Shown here: one piece after another, positions 24,434 through 31,661 of the stretch
Numbering within the stretch: position 1 is the stretch's first letter
How the letters are laid out: the number at the start of each line of letters is the position of its first letter
NCBI GenBank assembly: GCA_035651595.1
Contig: DASRFJ010000153.1
Location: 1-63,966 of the forward strand
Direction of reading: 5' to 3'
Length of the DNA: 63,966 nucleotides
Origin: JAFARZ01 sp035651595
Lineage (GTDB): Bacteria; Actinomycetota; Actinomycetes; Streptosporangiales; Streptosporangiaceae
Translations under genes and position numbers: made by a program
Notes under the pieces: model-generated
Seen by the model: only the letters and a program-made list of their open reading frames with translations
What the model was told of the DNA's origin: nothing
The model's database searches: none

Positions 24434-25396
24434 ATGCCAGCGGTAACCGTCGAGAACGTACTAGTGCTCCCCCGCGTCGCGGAGCCCGAAGGAGCCGAGC
24501 GCACGGTTCTGTCGGTGACGACGGCACCGAGCGGGTTCGAGGGCGAGGGATTCCCGGTCCGGCGCGCGTTCGCGGGCGTGGATCTGCGGCTGCTTGACCC
24601 GTTCGTGCACATGGACCAGATGGGCGCAGTCGACTACGGCCCCGGCGAGCCGAAGGGCACCCCGTGGCATCCGCACCGGGGCTTCGAGACCGTCACGTAC
24701 ATCATCGACGGGACGTTCCGGCATCAGGACTCCAACGGCGGCGGCGGGCTGATCACCAATGGCGACACGCAGTGGATGACGGCCGGCGGCGGGATCTTGC
24801 ACATCGAGGAGCCGCCGGAGGATCTGGTCATGTCCGGCGGACTGTTCCACGGCTTCCAGCTGTGGGTGAACCTGCCGGCCAGGCTCAAGATGACGCAGCC
24901 GCGCTACCAGGACATCCGGGCCGGCCAGGTCGCGCTGCTGACTTCGGCGGACGGCGGGTCGCTGCTGCGGGTCATCGCCGGCTCGCTCGGCGGACATGCG
25001 GGGCCCGGGGTGACGCATACCCCGATCTCGCTGGTGCACGCGACAGTCTCGCCCGGCGCCCGGGTCCGGGTGCCGTGGGACGCAGGGTTCAACGCGCTCG
25101 GGTACGTGCTCGCCGGGTCCGGTTACGTCGGCGCCGAGAAGCGGCCCGCCACGATGGGCCAGCTAACGGTCTTCGGGGCTGGCGACGTGCTCACGTTCGG
25201 TGCCGCGGCGAAGCATGAGCTGGACATCCTGCTGCTCGGCGGGCAGCCGATCCGGGAGCCGGTCGCCGCGTACGGGCCGTTCGTGATGAACACCCGCGCC
25301 GAACTGATGCAGGCCTTCGAGGATTACCAGGCAGGCCGGCTCGGGAGCATCCCCGCGGTCCCAGTCGAGCCGCATCCGGGTCACGACGTGCTCTGA
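24434..25396 (+). CDS. pirin family protein
   Basis: 320 residues, GGAGG Shine-Dalgarno. Bicupin fold with the pirin metal site: HPHRGFETVTYIIDG (His, His, Glu region) and a following GDTQWMTAGGGILHIEE. Iron-binding, cytosolic. Bacterial pirins are linked to quercetinase activity and redox control. Divergent from the multidomain Fe-S protein and convergent (16-base overlap) with the VOC gene. Confidence 0.95.
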   Translation: MPAVTVENVLVLPRVAEPEGAERTVLSVTTAPSGFEGEGFPVRRAFAGVDLRLLDPFVHMDQMGAVDYGPGEPKGTPWHPHRGFETVTYIIDGTFRHQDSNGGGGLITNGDTQWMTAGGGILHIEEPPEDLVMSGGLFHGFQLWVNLPARLKMTQPRYQDIRAGQVALLTSADGGSLLRVIAGSLGGHAGPGVTHTPISLVHATVSPGARVRVPWDAGFNALGYVLAGSGYVGAEKRPATMGQLTVFGAGDVLTFGAAAKHELDILLLGGQPIREPVAAYGPFVMNTRAELMQAFEDYQAGRLGSIPAVPVEPHPGHDVL

Positions 25397-25836
25397 GCGG
25401 CAAGCTCCTCGGCCAGACCGACGATGATCCCCTCCGGGCCACGGACGTAACAGAGCAGGTACAGGTCCTCGAACCGCTCCACCTCGCCGACGAGTTCGGC
25501 GCCGTGGGCACGCAGGCGGGCAACGGTGTCCGCGATGTCGTCGACGGCGAACATGATGCGGCGGATGCCAAGCGTGTTCACCGGTGCCTTGTCCAGCCCG
25601 GCGCTGATCGCCGCCGGCGAGCGGAACTTTGTCAGCTCAAGCCGCCCGTGGCCGTCCGGGGTCCGCAGCATCGCGACGTCCTGGCGGGTGTGCTCGAGCC
25701 CGATGACACGATCCGCCCAGTCCGCCTCGACCGCCATCTCGCCCTCCAGCTCCATACCGAGCTCGGTGAAGAACGCGATAACGGCCGCAAGGTCGTCCAC
25801 CACGATGAGGACGTTGTCCATCCGCAGGATAGTCAC
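25381..25836 (-). CDS. VOC (glyoxalase-like) superfamily protein
   Basis: 151 residues from GTG 25836, which overlaps the ferredoxin stop (GTGA). Two beta-alpha-beta-beta-beta modules: MDNVLIVVDDLAAVIAFFTELGMEL and IRRIMFAVDDIADTVARLRAHGAELVGEVERFEDLYLLCYVRGPEGIIVGLAEEL. Conserved metal-site Glu near the end of each half. Last gene of the electron-transfer operon by position. It may be a lactoylglutathione-lyase-like or resistance-type VOC; function unresolved. Confidence 0.9.
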   Translation of the reverse strand: MTILRMDNVLIVVDDLAAVIAFFTELGMELEGEMAVEADWADRVIGLEHTRQDVAMLRTPDGHGRLELTKFRSPAAISAGLDKAPVNTLGIRRIMFAVDDIADTVARLRAHGAELVGEVERFEDLYLLCYVRGPEGIIVGLAEELAAQSTS

Positions 25837-26054
25837 GCCCCAGAGCTTACGGGAGGCGGAGGGCTTACGAGCTTGAGGGCAAGCACCGGACAGGCGGCCA
25901 CCGCCTTGCGGGCGACCCGCTCCAGGCCCGGCGGCAGCGGACGGCGGTCGACGATCGGGTAGCCCCATTCGTCGAGCGTGACGAGTTCGGGCAGCAGTTC
26001 GGCGCACATGCCGTGGCCGTCGCAGGCGATCGGATTGACGCGCACAGTGGTCAT
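25833..26054 (-). CDS. single-cluster ferredoxin (3Fe-4S type)
   Basis: 73 residues. Cluster ligands are Cys11 and Cys17 (CDGHGMC, with the usual second Cys position as His/Gly) and Cys55-Pro, the pattern of actinobacterial 3Fe-4S ferredoxins. ATG 26054 overlaps the stop of the NuoF-like gene (ATGA). Probably passes electrons to or from the NuoF-like flavoprotein. Confidence 0.93.
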   Translation of the reverse strand: MTTVRVNPIACDGHGMCAELLPELVTLDEWGYPIVDRRPLPPGLERVARKAVAACPVLALKLVSPPPPVSSGA

Positions 26055-27322
26055 CGCCAGGCCTCCTCGGTGGTCGGCGCGGCGTAGCCGGACGGCAGCG
26101 GCAGGACCGGCGCCCGCTCCGTGGCGGTGCACTCGCCGCTGGCGTGCCGCTTCAGCTCGGCGCCGAACACGGTCAGCGCGCTCCGCACGAACCGCGCCGT
26201 CCCGTCGGGATGGTGGCACGCGCCGCGACCGGTGACCAGGCCCGCCCAGCGTTCCACGTCGTGCAGCGTGCTCCGGCGCGGGCGCGGCCCCGCCAGTTCG
26301 GCCAGCGCGCCGGCCATCCGGGGCAGGCCGTTCAGGCAGGGCCCGCACTGGCCAGCCGATTCGGCGGCCAGGTAGCGGGTGACCCGGGCCGTCTCCACGA
26401 GCCCGCAGCTGCCGTGCGGCAGTGCCGCGAGCACGCCGGCGCCAAGGCTCGCCTTATGCTGCCGGAGCGCCGCGTTGTCCAGCGTGAGCGAGTCCACCGC
26501 GGCGGCGGTCAGCCAGGTGCCGTGGTATCCGCCGACCAGGACCGCGGCCGCGTCCGTCAGGCCAAGCGCTGAGCGAAGCGGAACGCCGATGGGCTGTTCG
26601 GTCACCCGCGGCCGCCCGCCGGCATGCAGGGTGAGCAGCATCGTGCCCGGTTCGGCGCGGGTGCCGCGCTCGCGGAACCAGTCCGGCCCGTGCCGCGAGA
26701 TCAGCGCCAGGTGCGCCAGCGTCTCCACGTTCTGCACGAGAATGCCGCGCTCGGTGACCCGGCGCGAATCGAACGTGGGCAGCGCGGGGCCGCCGGAAAT
26801 GCGGCTGACCAGCGCGGTCTCCTGACCAGCCAGGAAGCGCGCGGGCGCCGCGACGACCGTGATAGCGACGGGGTCCAGACGCAGGTTCCGTCGTTCGGTA
26901 AGAGCTTTCTGAATTCGGGCAGCGTGACCGGCGTGCAGGTACAGGTAAGCCCGGCCGGCGCCGATCGCGTCGGCGGCGAGTGCGAGGCCGTCGAGCACCA
27001 GGTGCGGCGCGTGGTACAGCAGCGCGGCGTCCTTCTCGCTGGCGGGCTCGCTCTCCGCGCCGTTGGCGACGACAACCGGATGGCCGGCCTCCTTGGCCGC
27101 GGCGAGCTTGACGTGCGTCGGGAACGCAGCGCCGCCGCGGCCGGTCAGCCCGGCCGACTTGACCGCGTGGAGCAGCGCGCTGCCGTGGTACCTCGGCCGG
27201 CCGTGCCGCGCCAGGTGCTCGGTCAGCTCCTCCGGGTCGCCGGGGACGGGCGGCAGCAACCGGGGCAGCCCGGCAGCAGCCTGCCGGGCTGCCCCGCCTG
27301 CCGCCGACTTGACCCCGGTCAT
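26051..27322 (-). CDS. NuoF-like NADH-binding flavo-iron-sulfur protein
   Basis: 423 residues from ATG 27322. FMN/NAD(H) fold signatures are GLTGRGGAAFPTHVK and VVANGAESEPAS, with a SLBB-like middle. The C-terminal 4Fe-4S motif is SAGQCGPCLNGLPRM with a later Cys in GRGACHHPDG. It matches soluble NADH-dehydrogenase modules encoded outside complex I. ATGA overlaps at both ends tie it to the membrane heme protein upstream and the ferredoxin downstream. Likely the cytosolic electron entry or exit of the chain. Confidence 0.92.
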   Translation of the reverse strand: MTGVKSAAGGAARQAAAGLPRLLPPVPGDPEELTEHLARHGRPRYHGSALLHAVKSAGLTGRGGAAFPTHVKLAAAKEAGHPVVVANGAESEPASEKDAALLYHAPHLVLDGLALAADAIGAGRAYLYLHAGHAARIQKALTERRNLRLDPVAITVVAAPARFLAGQETALVSRISGGPALPTFDSRRVTERGILVQNVETLAHLALISRHGPDWFRERGTRAEPGTMLLTLHAGGRPRVTEQPIGVPLRSALGLTDAAAVLVGGYHGTWLTAAAVDSLTLDNAALRQHKASLGAGVLAALPHGSCGLVETARVTRYLAAESAGQCGPCLNGLPRMAGALAELAGPRPRRSTLHDVERWAGLVTGRGACHHPDGTARFVRSALTVFGAELKRHASGECTATERAPVLPLPSGYAAPTTEEAWR

Positions 27323-27957
27323 CGGGCGGTCCGCGGCGGAAGGGTGCGGGGTGTGCGCCTGGGCGGCGAGCCCGCCGCGGGCTGCGCGGCGGCGAGCTGA
27401 GCGGCGACGCGCTGGGCACGGGGCAGCCGCCGGACGACGCTCACCAGCCTCCAGATTACCGCCGCGCCAACGATCACCGCGCAGCCAAGCGACAGGTCCA
27501 GCAGCACGCCGTGGCGCAGGTCGCCGCTGGAGTAAATGCTGTGCAGGAACGCGACCGGCCAGCTCAGGTACGCGGTCAGGTGGATGGCTAGCCACGTCAG
27601 ACGGTTCAGCCGGCCCCGGACCAGGCTGGTGATGATCATCGCCAGCATCAGGTCGAAGGAGATCGCGCCGAGCCCGAGCCAGAATCGCTCGTAGCTGGAC
27701 GCGAATGGGATCACCGCGGACAGCACAGGGATGCTCACGAACGTGTCGAGCACCGCGGAGATCACGTGCACCGCGACGAACGCGACCGCGAGCAGCGACA
27801 GGTTCCGGTGCAGATCCGTCACCGCGAACCTGGGCAGGCCGGGAATCCGGGCCTGCCTGCTGATCCCGATGCCTGCCGCGAACACGACGGTGAGCAGGAT
27901 CAGCGCGACGAAGCCGGTCGCGCGGCTGGCGTACCAGAGGGTGGTCGAGCTGGTCAT
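27319..27957 (-). CDS. ferric-reductase-like heme b membrane protein
   Basis: 212 residues with about six membrane segments. His residues at conserved spacing in two helices (DLHRNLSLLAVAFVAVHVIS and AIHLTAYLSWPVAFLHSI) give the four ligands for two b hemes typical of the ferric reductase-like transmembrane domain (FRD/YedZ type). The C-terminus is Ala/Pro/Arg rich and cytosolic. ATG 27957 overlaps the apbE stop. Should carry electrons across the membrane between NuoF-like and an exported flavin carrier. Confidence 0.92.
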   Translation of the reverse strand: MTSSTTLWYASRATGFVALILLTVVFAAGIGISRQARIPGLPRFAVTDLHRNLSLLAVAFVAVHVISAVLDTFVSIPVLSAVIPFASSYERFWLGLGAISFDLMLAMIITSLVRGRLNRLTWLAIHLTAYLSWPVAFLHSIYSSGDLRHGVLLDLSLGCAVIVGAAVIWRLVSVVRRLPRAQRVAAQLAAAQPAAGSPPRRTPRTLPPRTAR

Positions 27958-28871
27958 GCGGGCCACCCCGCCACGGTGAGCACCAGGCCCTTGGTGTCCA
28001 CGAGCCGTGCCGCCAGGTGGTGGGCGGCCAGCCAGGACGGTGCCGCGACGCCGCGGATGATCGCGGCGGTGCTCGCGGCGTTGGCGTCCGCGCACGTGCC
28101 GGCCGCGACCGAGACGGTGCGCCACACCGCCGCGGCGGGCAGCCCGGTCCGCGGGTCGAGGATGTGGTGCAGGATGTCGCCGCCCCGGCGCCAGCGGCGC
28201 GCGGTGACGCTGGACGTCGCGAGACCGCCGTCGCGGATCGACACGATCGCGTACGGGCCTTCGGGGTCGTCCTCGGGGTGGCCGGCGATGTCCTGGACCC
28301 TGATCTTCCAGCCTTCGGCCGGGGCGGGGCCGGCCACGGCGATGTCACCGCCGAGACTGACGAGCACGCCGACGCCTGTCTGATCGGCGATGCGCGCGGC
28401 GGACCGGTCGGCGGCCCACGCCTTCGCCGTCGCACCCAGGTCGAGTTTGGTCCCTGGCGGCATCGTCAGCGTGCGGCCGTCCAGCCGTACGCTGCGCCAG
28501 CCCGGGATCTCTCGCGGGATGACGGCACGGCGTTGCGGTGCGATCGTGACGAAGTCCCGGTCGTACCCGGCGGCCTCGAGCGCGCCGCCGATCGTGGGAT
28601 CGACGTCGCCGTCGGTCAGCCGCGCGGCCCGCAGCGCGACGCCGATCGCCTCGGCGAGCAGCGGGCTGACCGTCGCGGGGCGGCCGTCGCGCGGCAGCGC
28701 GCGCAGTTCGGCGTCGGCCCGGAAACGGCTGCACGCCGCGTCGACCTCGGCAAGGTCGGCTTGGAGCAGGCGGCGTGCGTCGTCGAGCCGGCTGCCTTCG
28801 GTCACCACGAGGCGAACCTCGGTGCCCAGCGCGAGCCAGCTCGCGGCGGCGTGGGTCTGTGCTGTGTTCAT
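27954..28871 (-). CDS. apbE: FAD:protein FMN transferase (ApbE family)
   Basis: 305 residues. ApbE landmarks: DVDPTIGGALEAAGYDRDF, LDLGATAKAWAADRSA (FAD site), DILHHILDPRTGLP (metal/His) and GTCADANAASTAAI (metal-binding Asp/Thr). It covalently attaches FMN to Ser/Thr of exported redox proteins. No signal peptide is obvious, although many ApbE proteins are exported. Starts 9 bases after the Ser-rich protein gene. Its target within the operon is not obvious. Confidence 0.93.
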   Translation of the reverse strand: MNTAQTHAAASWLALGTEVRLVVTEGSRLDDARRLLQADLAEVDAACSRFRADAELRALPRDGRPATVSPLLAEAIGVALRAARLTDGDVDPTIGGALEAAGYDRDFVTIAPQRRAVIPREIPGWRSVRLDGRTLTMPPGTKLDLGATAKAWAADRSAARIADQTGVGVLVSLGGDIAVAGPAPAEGWKIRVQDIAGHPEDDPEGPYAIVSIRDGGLATSSVTARRWRRGGDILHHILDPRTGLPAAAVWRTVSVAAGTCADANAASTAAIIRGVAAPSWLAAHHLAARLVDTKGLVLTVAGWPA

Positions 28872-28880
28872 GACTCACCC

Positions 28881-29201
28881 TCAGTTGGCCGAGGAGCCGC
28901 CGGACGTCGCGCTGCTGCTCCCAGAGCTCGACGACGGGGAGTTGCCGGTGCTGAATCCGCTGGAGTTGTTCGTCGAGCTGTTGGTCCCAGTGGACGCGGA
29001 CGGAGACGGAGACGGAGACGGGCTCGAGGAGCTGTTCTTGCCGGAGTTGCTCGTCGTGGTGTGGTGCGTGGCGCCGGGCAGGACGAAGGCCACGGCGCCG
29101 GCGGCCGCGACACCCGCCAGGCCGGAGGCGGCGGTCAGCGAGCGCACCCTCGACCGGCCGCGTTCTCTGGCAGCGGCGCCGGCAATCTCGTTGCGGTTCA
29201 T
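28881..29201 (-). CDS. membrane-anchored Ser/Pro-rich low-complexity protein, first gene of the electron-transfer operon
   Basis: 106 residues. A basic N-terminus and one membrane segment (about 25-43, AASGLAGVAAAGAVAFVL) precede about 60 residues of Ser/Gly/Asn/Pro (SPSPSPSPS, STNNSSG) ending SSSATSGGSSAN. In related operons this position commonly holds a protein with anchor, Ser-rich linker and FMN-binding domain. Here the domain is absent. SSAT near the C-terminus vaguely resembles the SGAT flavinylation motif but lacks the usual Asp context. Could be a truncated carrier, a minimal one, or something else. Confidence 0.75.
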   Translation of the reverse strand: MNRNEIAGAAARERGRSRVRSLTAASGLAGVAAAGAVAFVLPGATHHTTTSNSGKNSSSSPSPSPSPSASTGTNSSTNNSSGFSTGNSPSSSSGSSSATSGGSSAN

Positions 29202-29354
29202 GGCTATATATTCGGCGCCGGTTCTGCGGGCGCTCTGCAGGCTTCTTCTGGGAAAGCTATGAGCTTCGGGCGCCCGGAGATCGGATGCCTGGGGGTATGC
29301 TGCCGGTTTTGCCCTGCTATATGCGGCTACGCTCCTCGGGCCATGCGGTTTACT

Positions 29355-29412
29355 TTCATGATCACGAAGGGTTGTGCGTGCCAGAGGGCGTAAAACCCTT
29401 CGTGATCATGAA
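29355..29412. repeat. 19-bp perfect inverted repeat
   Basis: Arms TTCATGATCACGAAGGGTT (29355-29373) and complement (29394-29412) with a 20-base loop. The arm shares CCCTTCGTG with family B at 252-305. It lies downstream of the MFS gene (29465-30832) and 154 bases upstream of the Ser-rich protein start. Could be terminator, operator or a family B relative. Confidence 0.8.
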
Positions 29413-29415
29413 GAA

Positions 29416-29434
29416 TATACCCAACCCGGGTATA
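29416..29434. promoter_or_regulatory. TATACCC/GGGTATA dyad in an AT-rich patch
   Basis: TATACCC-AACCC-GGGTATA lies directly beside the 19-bp repeat. The patch 29412-29464 (ATACGTATCGTACATATGTATTAA region) is the most AT-rich stretch of the window, which would attract Lsr2. No gene in it. Confidence 0.4.
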
Positions 29435-29464
29435 CGTATCGTACATATGTATTAATTTCGTCGT

Positions 29465-30832
29465 TTACGTTGATGCATACCGGGCGCCCGCGCGCCGGTG
29501 CGCCGCGGCCACCAGCACACCCGCGGTGATCAGCCCGAGCACGACCGTGCCAAGCGCGGAGATCAGCAGGGTGCCCCGCGCGCCCAGGCCGGCCACCAGC
29601 GGACCGCCGAGCGCCGTGCCCAGCGGTGAGGCCAGGATCAGCAGCGAGCCTCGGGCCGCCAGCACCGACGCCAGCGCGTCCGGCGGGGCGGCGCTCTGGA
29701 ACACGCCCATCGACAGCGACGTCCACGGCCCCCAGATCACCGCGCCGGTGAAGAACGCGGCCAGCGCCAGCCACAGCGGCGTGCGGAACCCCAGCGGCAG
29801 CAGCGCCAGGCCCCAGCCGAGCACGATCGCGGTCATCGTCGGCCACACCGGCAGCCGCCGCAGGAACGGCGCCGCGAGCTCGCCGGCGATCGCGCCGACC
29901 CCGAACGCCGCCCAGAACATGCCGAGCAGCGCCGCCGATCCGTGCAGGTCAAGCGCCACATGAACGGGCAGCGCAACCTCTACAGGACCATAAAGCAGAT
30001 AGAAGCAGAACGACAGGGCCAGTAGGCCCGGCAGTACCGGCGTAGCCCGGATCATCGCCCAGGCGCCGCGCGACGCCGCTTGTTCCGGGGTCTTCGACCC
30101 GGCTTCCGGGGTCTTCGACCCGGATGCTGCCCGGCTCACCATCGGCGCGATCCGCGCGTAGCTGACCGCGAGCACCGCCCAGCTCGCCGCGTCGAGCGTG
30201 ATCACCAGCGCGGGCCCGGCCGCGGCCGCGAGCACGCCCGCCAGCGCCGGGCCGACCATGAGGCTGATCTGGTCGGTCAGCCCGAACACGGTGTTGCCGG
30301 CCACCCGCTGGTCGGCGGGCAGCAGGTCAGCGATCAGCGTGTACTTCCCGGCGACGCCCCACGCGCTCAGCACCGACGAAGCGCCGAGCAGCACGACGTA
30401 GCCAGCGGGATTGAGCATGTGCGCGAGGGCCAGGCAGCCGACCAGGCCAAGCGCGACCGACCGCAGCACGGCGTTCACATAGACCAGCCGGGCGCCGCCG
30501 CGGCCGCGCAGCCAGCGCCGCAGCACGACCGCGCCGGCCGCGCCGGGCAGCGAGTACGCGGCCACCGCCAGGCCCACCCAGAGCCCGCGGCTCCCGGCCG
30601 GCGCGATCCGCAGCGCGAGCCAGGCGATCGCCACCGCGCTCATCCCGTCGCCCAGCGCGGACAGGGACACGCCAGGCAGCACCCGGCGGATCACCGGATG
30701 GGTCAGCGCCGGGTAGTACGGCGAGGCCTGGAGCCGGCCGGCCAGGCTCCGGCCCCGCCCAGCCCCGGCCCGGGACTCTGCCCCGGGCTCGGCCGCCGCG
30801 GGAACCTGACCTGGCAATTGATCGTTAACCAC
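29465..30832 (-). CDS. MFS transporter behind a MerR-type promoter
   Basis: 455 residues, GTG start. 10-12 membrane segments. MFS_3-like features are VSLSALGDGMSAVAIAWLALRIAP and GVFQSAAPPDALASVLAARGSLL. The central loop carries a tandem 7-residue duplication (GSKTPEA twice). Probably exports a drug or a toxic compound. The promoter has a 19-base spacer with a dyad, and the GTG is 7 bases from the -10, so the mRNA is probably leaderless and controlled by a MerR-family activator encoded elsewhere. Confidence 0.9.
   Translation of the reverse strand: MVNDQLPGQVPAAAEPGAESRAGAGRGRSLAGRLQASPYYPALTHPVIRRVLPGVSLSALGDGMSAVAIAWLALRIAPAGSRGLWVGLAVAAYSLPGAAGAVVLRRWLRGRGGARLVYVNAVLRSVALGLVGCLALAHMLNPAGYVVLLGASSVLSAWGVAGKYTLIADLLPADQRVAGNTVFGLTDQISLMVGPALAGVLAAAAGPALVITLDAASWAVLAVSYARIAPMVSRAASGSKTPEAGSKTPEQAASRGAWAMIRATPVLPGLLALSFCFYLLYGPVEVALPVHVALDLHGSAALLGMFWAAFGVGAIAGELAAPFLRRLPVWPTMTAIVLGWGLALLPLGFRTPLWLALAAFFTGAVIWGPWTSLSMGVFQSAAPPDALASVLAARGSLLILASPLGTALGGPLVAGLGARGTLLISALGTVVLGLITAGVLVAAAHRRAGARYAST
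30083..30124. repeat. in-frame 21-bp tandem duplication in the MFS gene
   Basis: Two units starting TTCCGGGGTCTTCGACCC, identical except the last base. Each unit encodes 7 residues (GSKTPEA on the minus strand) in the central cytoplasmic loop. Each unit is itself a GGGTC-TTC-GACCC hairpin, a likely cause of slippage. Confidence 0.75.
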
Positions 30833-30838
30833 TCAGGA

Positions 30839-30869
30839 AGTATCCAACCTCAACCACAGTTGAGGTCAA
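30839..30869 (-). promoter_or_regulatory. MerR-class promoter with dyad in a 19-base spacer
   Basis: Minus strand: -35 TTGACC (30864-30869), exactly 19 bases, and -10 GATACT (30839-30844). The dyad ACCTCAACCACAGTTGAGGT (30847-30866) fills the spacer. An over-long spacer with a CCTCAA...TTGAGG dyad is the hallmark of MerR/SoxR-type activation by DNA distortion. TSS would fall at the GTG of the MFS gene. No MerR gene lies in this window. Confidence 0.8.
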
Positions 30870-30920
30870 CCGCCGGCTGCCCGCGCGCGCCGTCCGGGCG
30901 GCGCGCGCGGGCAGGCCCGG

Positions 30921-31511
30921 TTACTCGGCGCGGAGGGCGAAGGCGGTCCTGGTCCGCGCGGCCCAGCTGGCCGGACCGAGCGCGGCGCCCACGGCGATGA
31001 CCAGGATCAGCGTCTGCCCGGACGCGTTCAGGTCCAGCAGCAGCGCCCTGGCGATCGCGACCCGCTGCCGCTCCCCGCCGGACAACCGGGCCGGGTACGC
31101 ATCCTTGCGGGCGGTGATCCGCAGCGCCGCGAGCAGTTCGGCGGCCCGCGCCCGCGCCTTGGCGGACGGCAGGCCGGCCAGCTGGGCAGGCAGCAGCACG
31201 TTGTCGATGACCGTCATGTCGTCCAGCAGGTTGAAGAACTGGAAGATCATGCCGACCTGGCTCCGGCGGAACCGGGCGACCCCGGTCTCGCTGAGCTTGT
31301 CTACCCGCTGGCCGCCGACCACGATCTCTCCGCTGGTCGGCCGGTCCAGGCCGGCGATGAGGTTCAGCAGCGTGGACTTCCCGCTGCCGGACGGGCCCAT
31401 GATCGCCACGGCCTCGCCGGGCGTCACGGTCAGGCTGACGTCGGACACCGCCGGGGCGGCCCCGCTGTCGTACGTTTTCGTTACGTGGTCCAGGTGCACA
31501 AGCGCTTCCAT
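30921..31511 (-). pseudogene. collapsed ABC exporter: ATPase lacking Walker B fused to an FtsX C-terminus
   Basis: From ATG 31511 the reading is a normal MacB/LolD-type ATPase: GPSGSGKSTLLN, Q-loop IFQFFNLL and signature LSGGERQRVAIARAL. It then jumps straight to LLDLNASGQTLILV, losing about 35 residues including Walker B and the D-loop. Instead of the H-loop it continues IAVGAALGPASWAARTRTAFALRAE, which looks like the last helix and tail of an FtsX-type permease. Two in-frame deletions leave a 196-codon open frame that cannot hydrolyse ATP. Normal partners total about 230 plus 800 residues. Divergent from an intact two-component system. Confidence 0.82.
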
Positions 31512-31661
31512 GCGGCGAAGGTACGTCGCTGCCGCGCCGCACCACATCGGCCGCACAACCGAACCCGGCTACCGTATTTGGCTGACCCTCATCCCAGGGA
31601 TGTACGGAACTTACTCCGAACGGCCGGCGGTATCACACCCGCGAAGTGCGACAATCATCGC

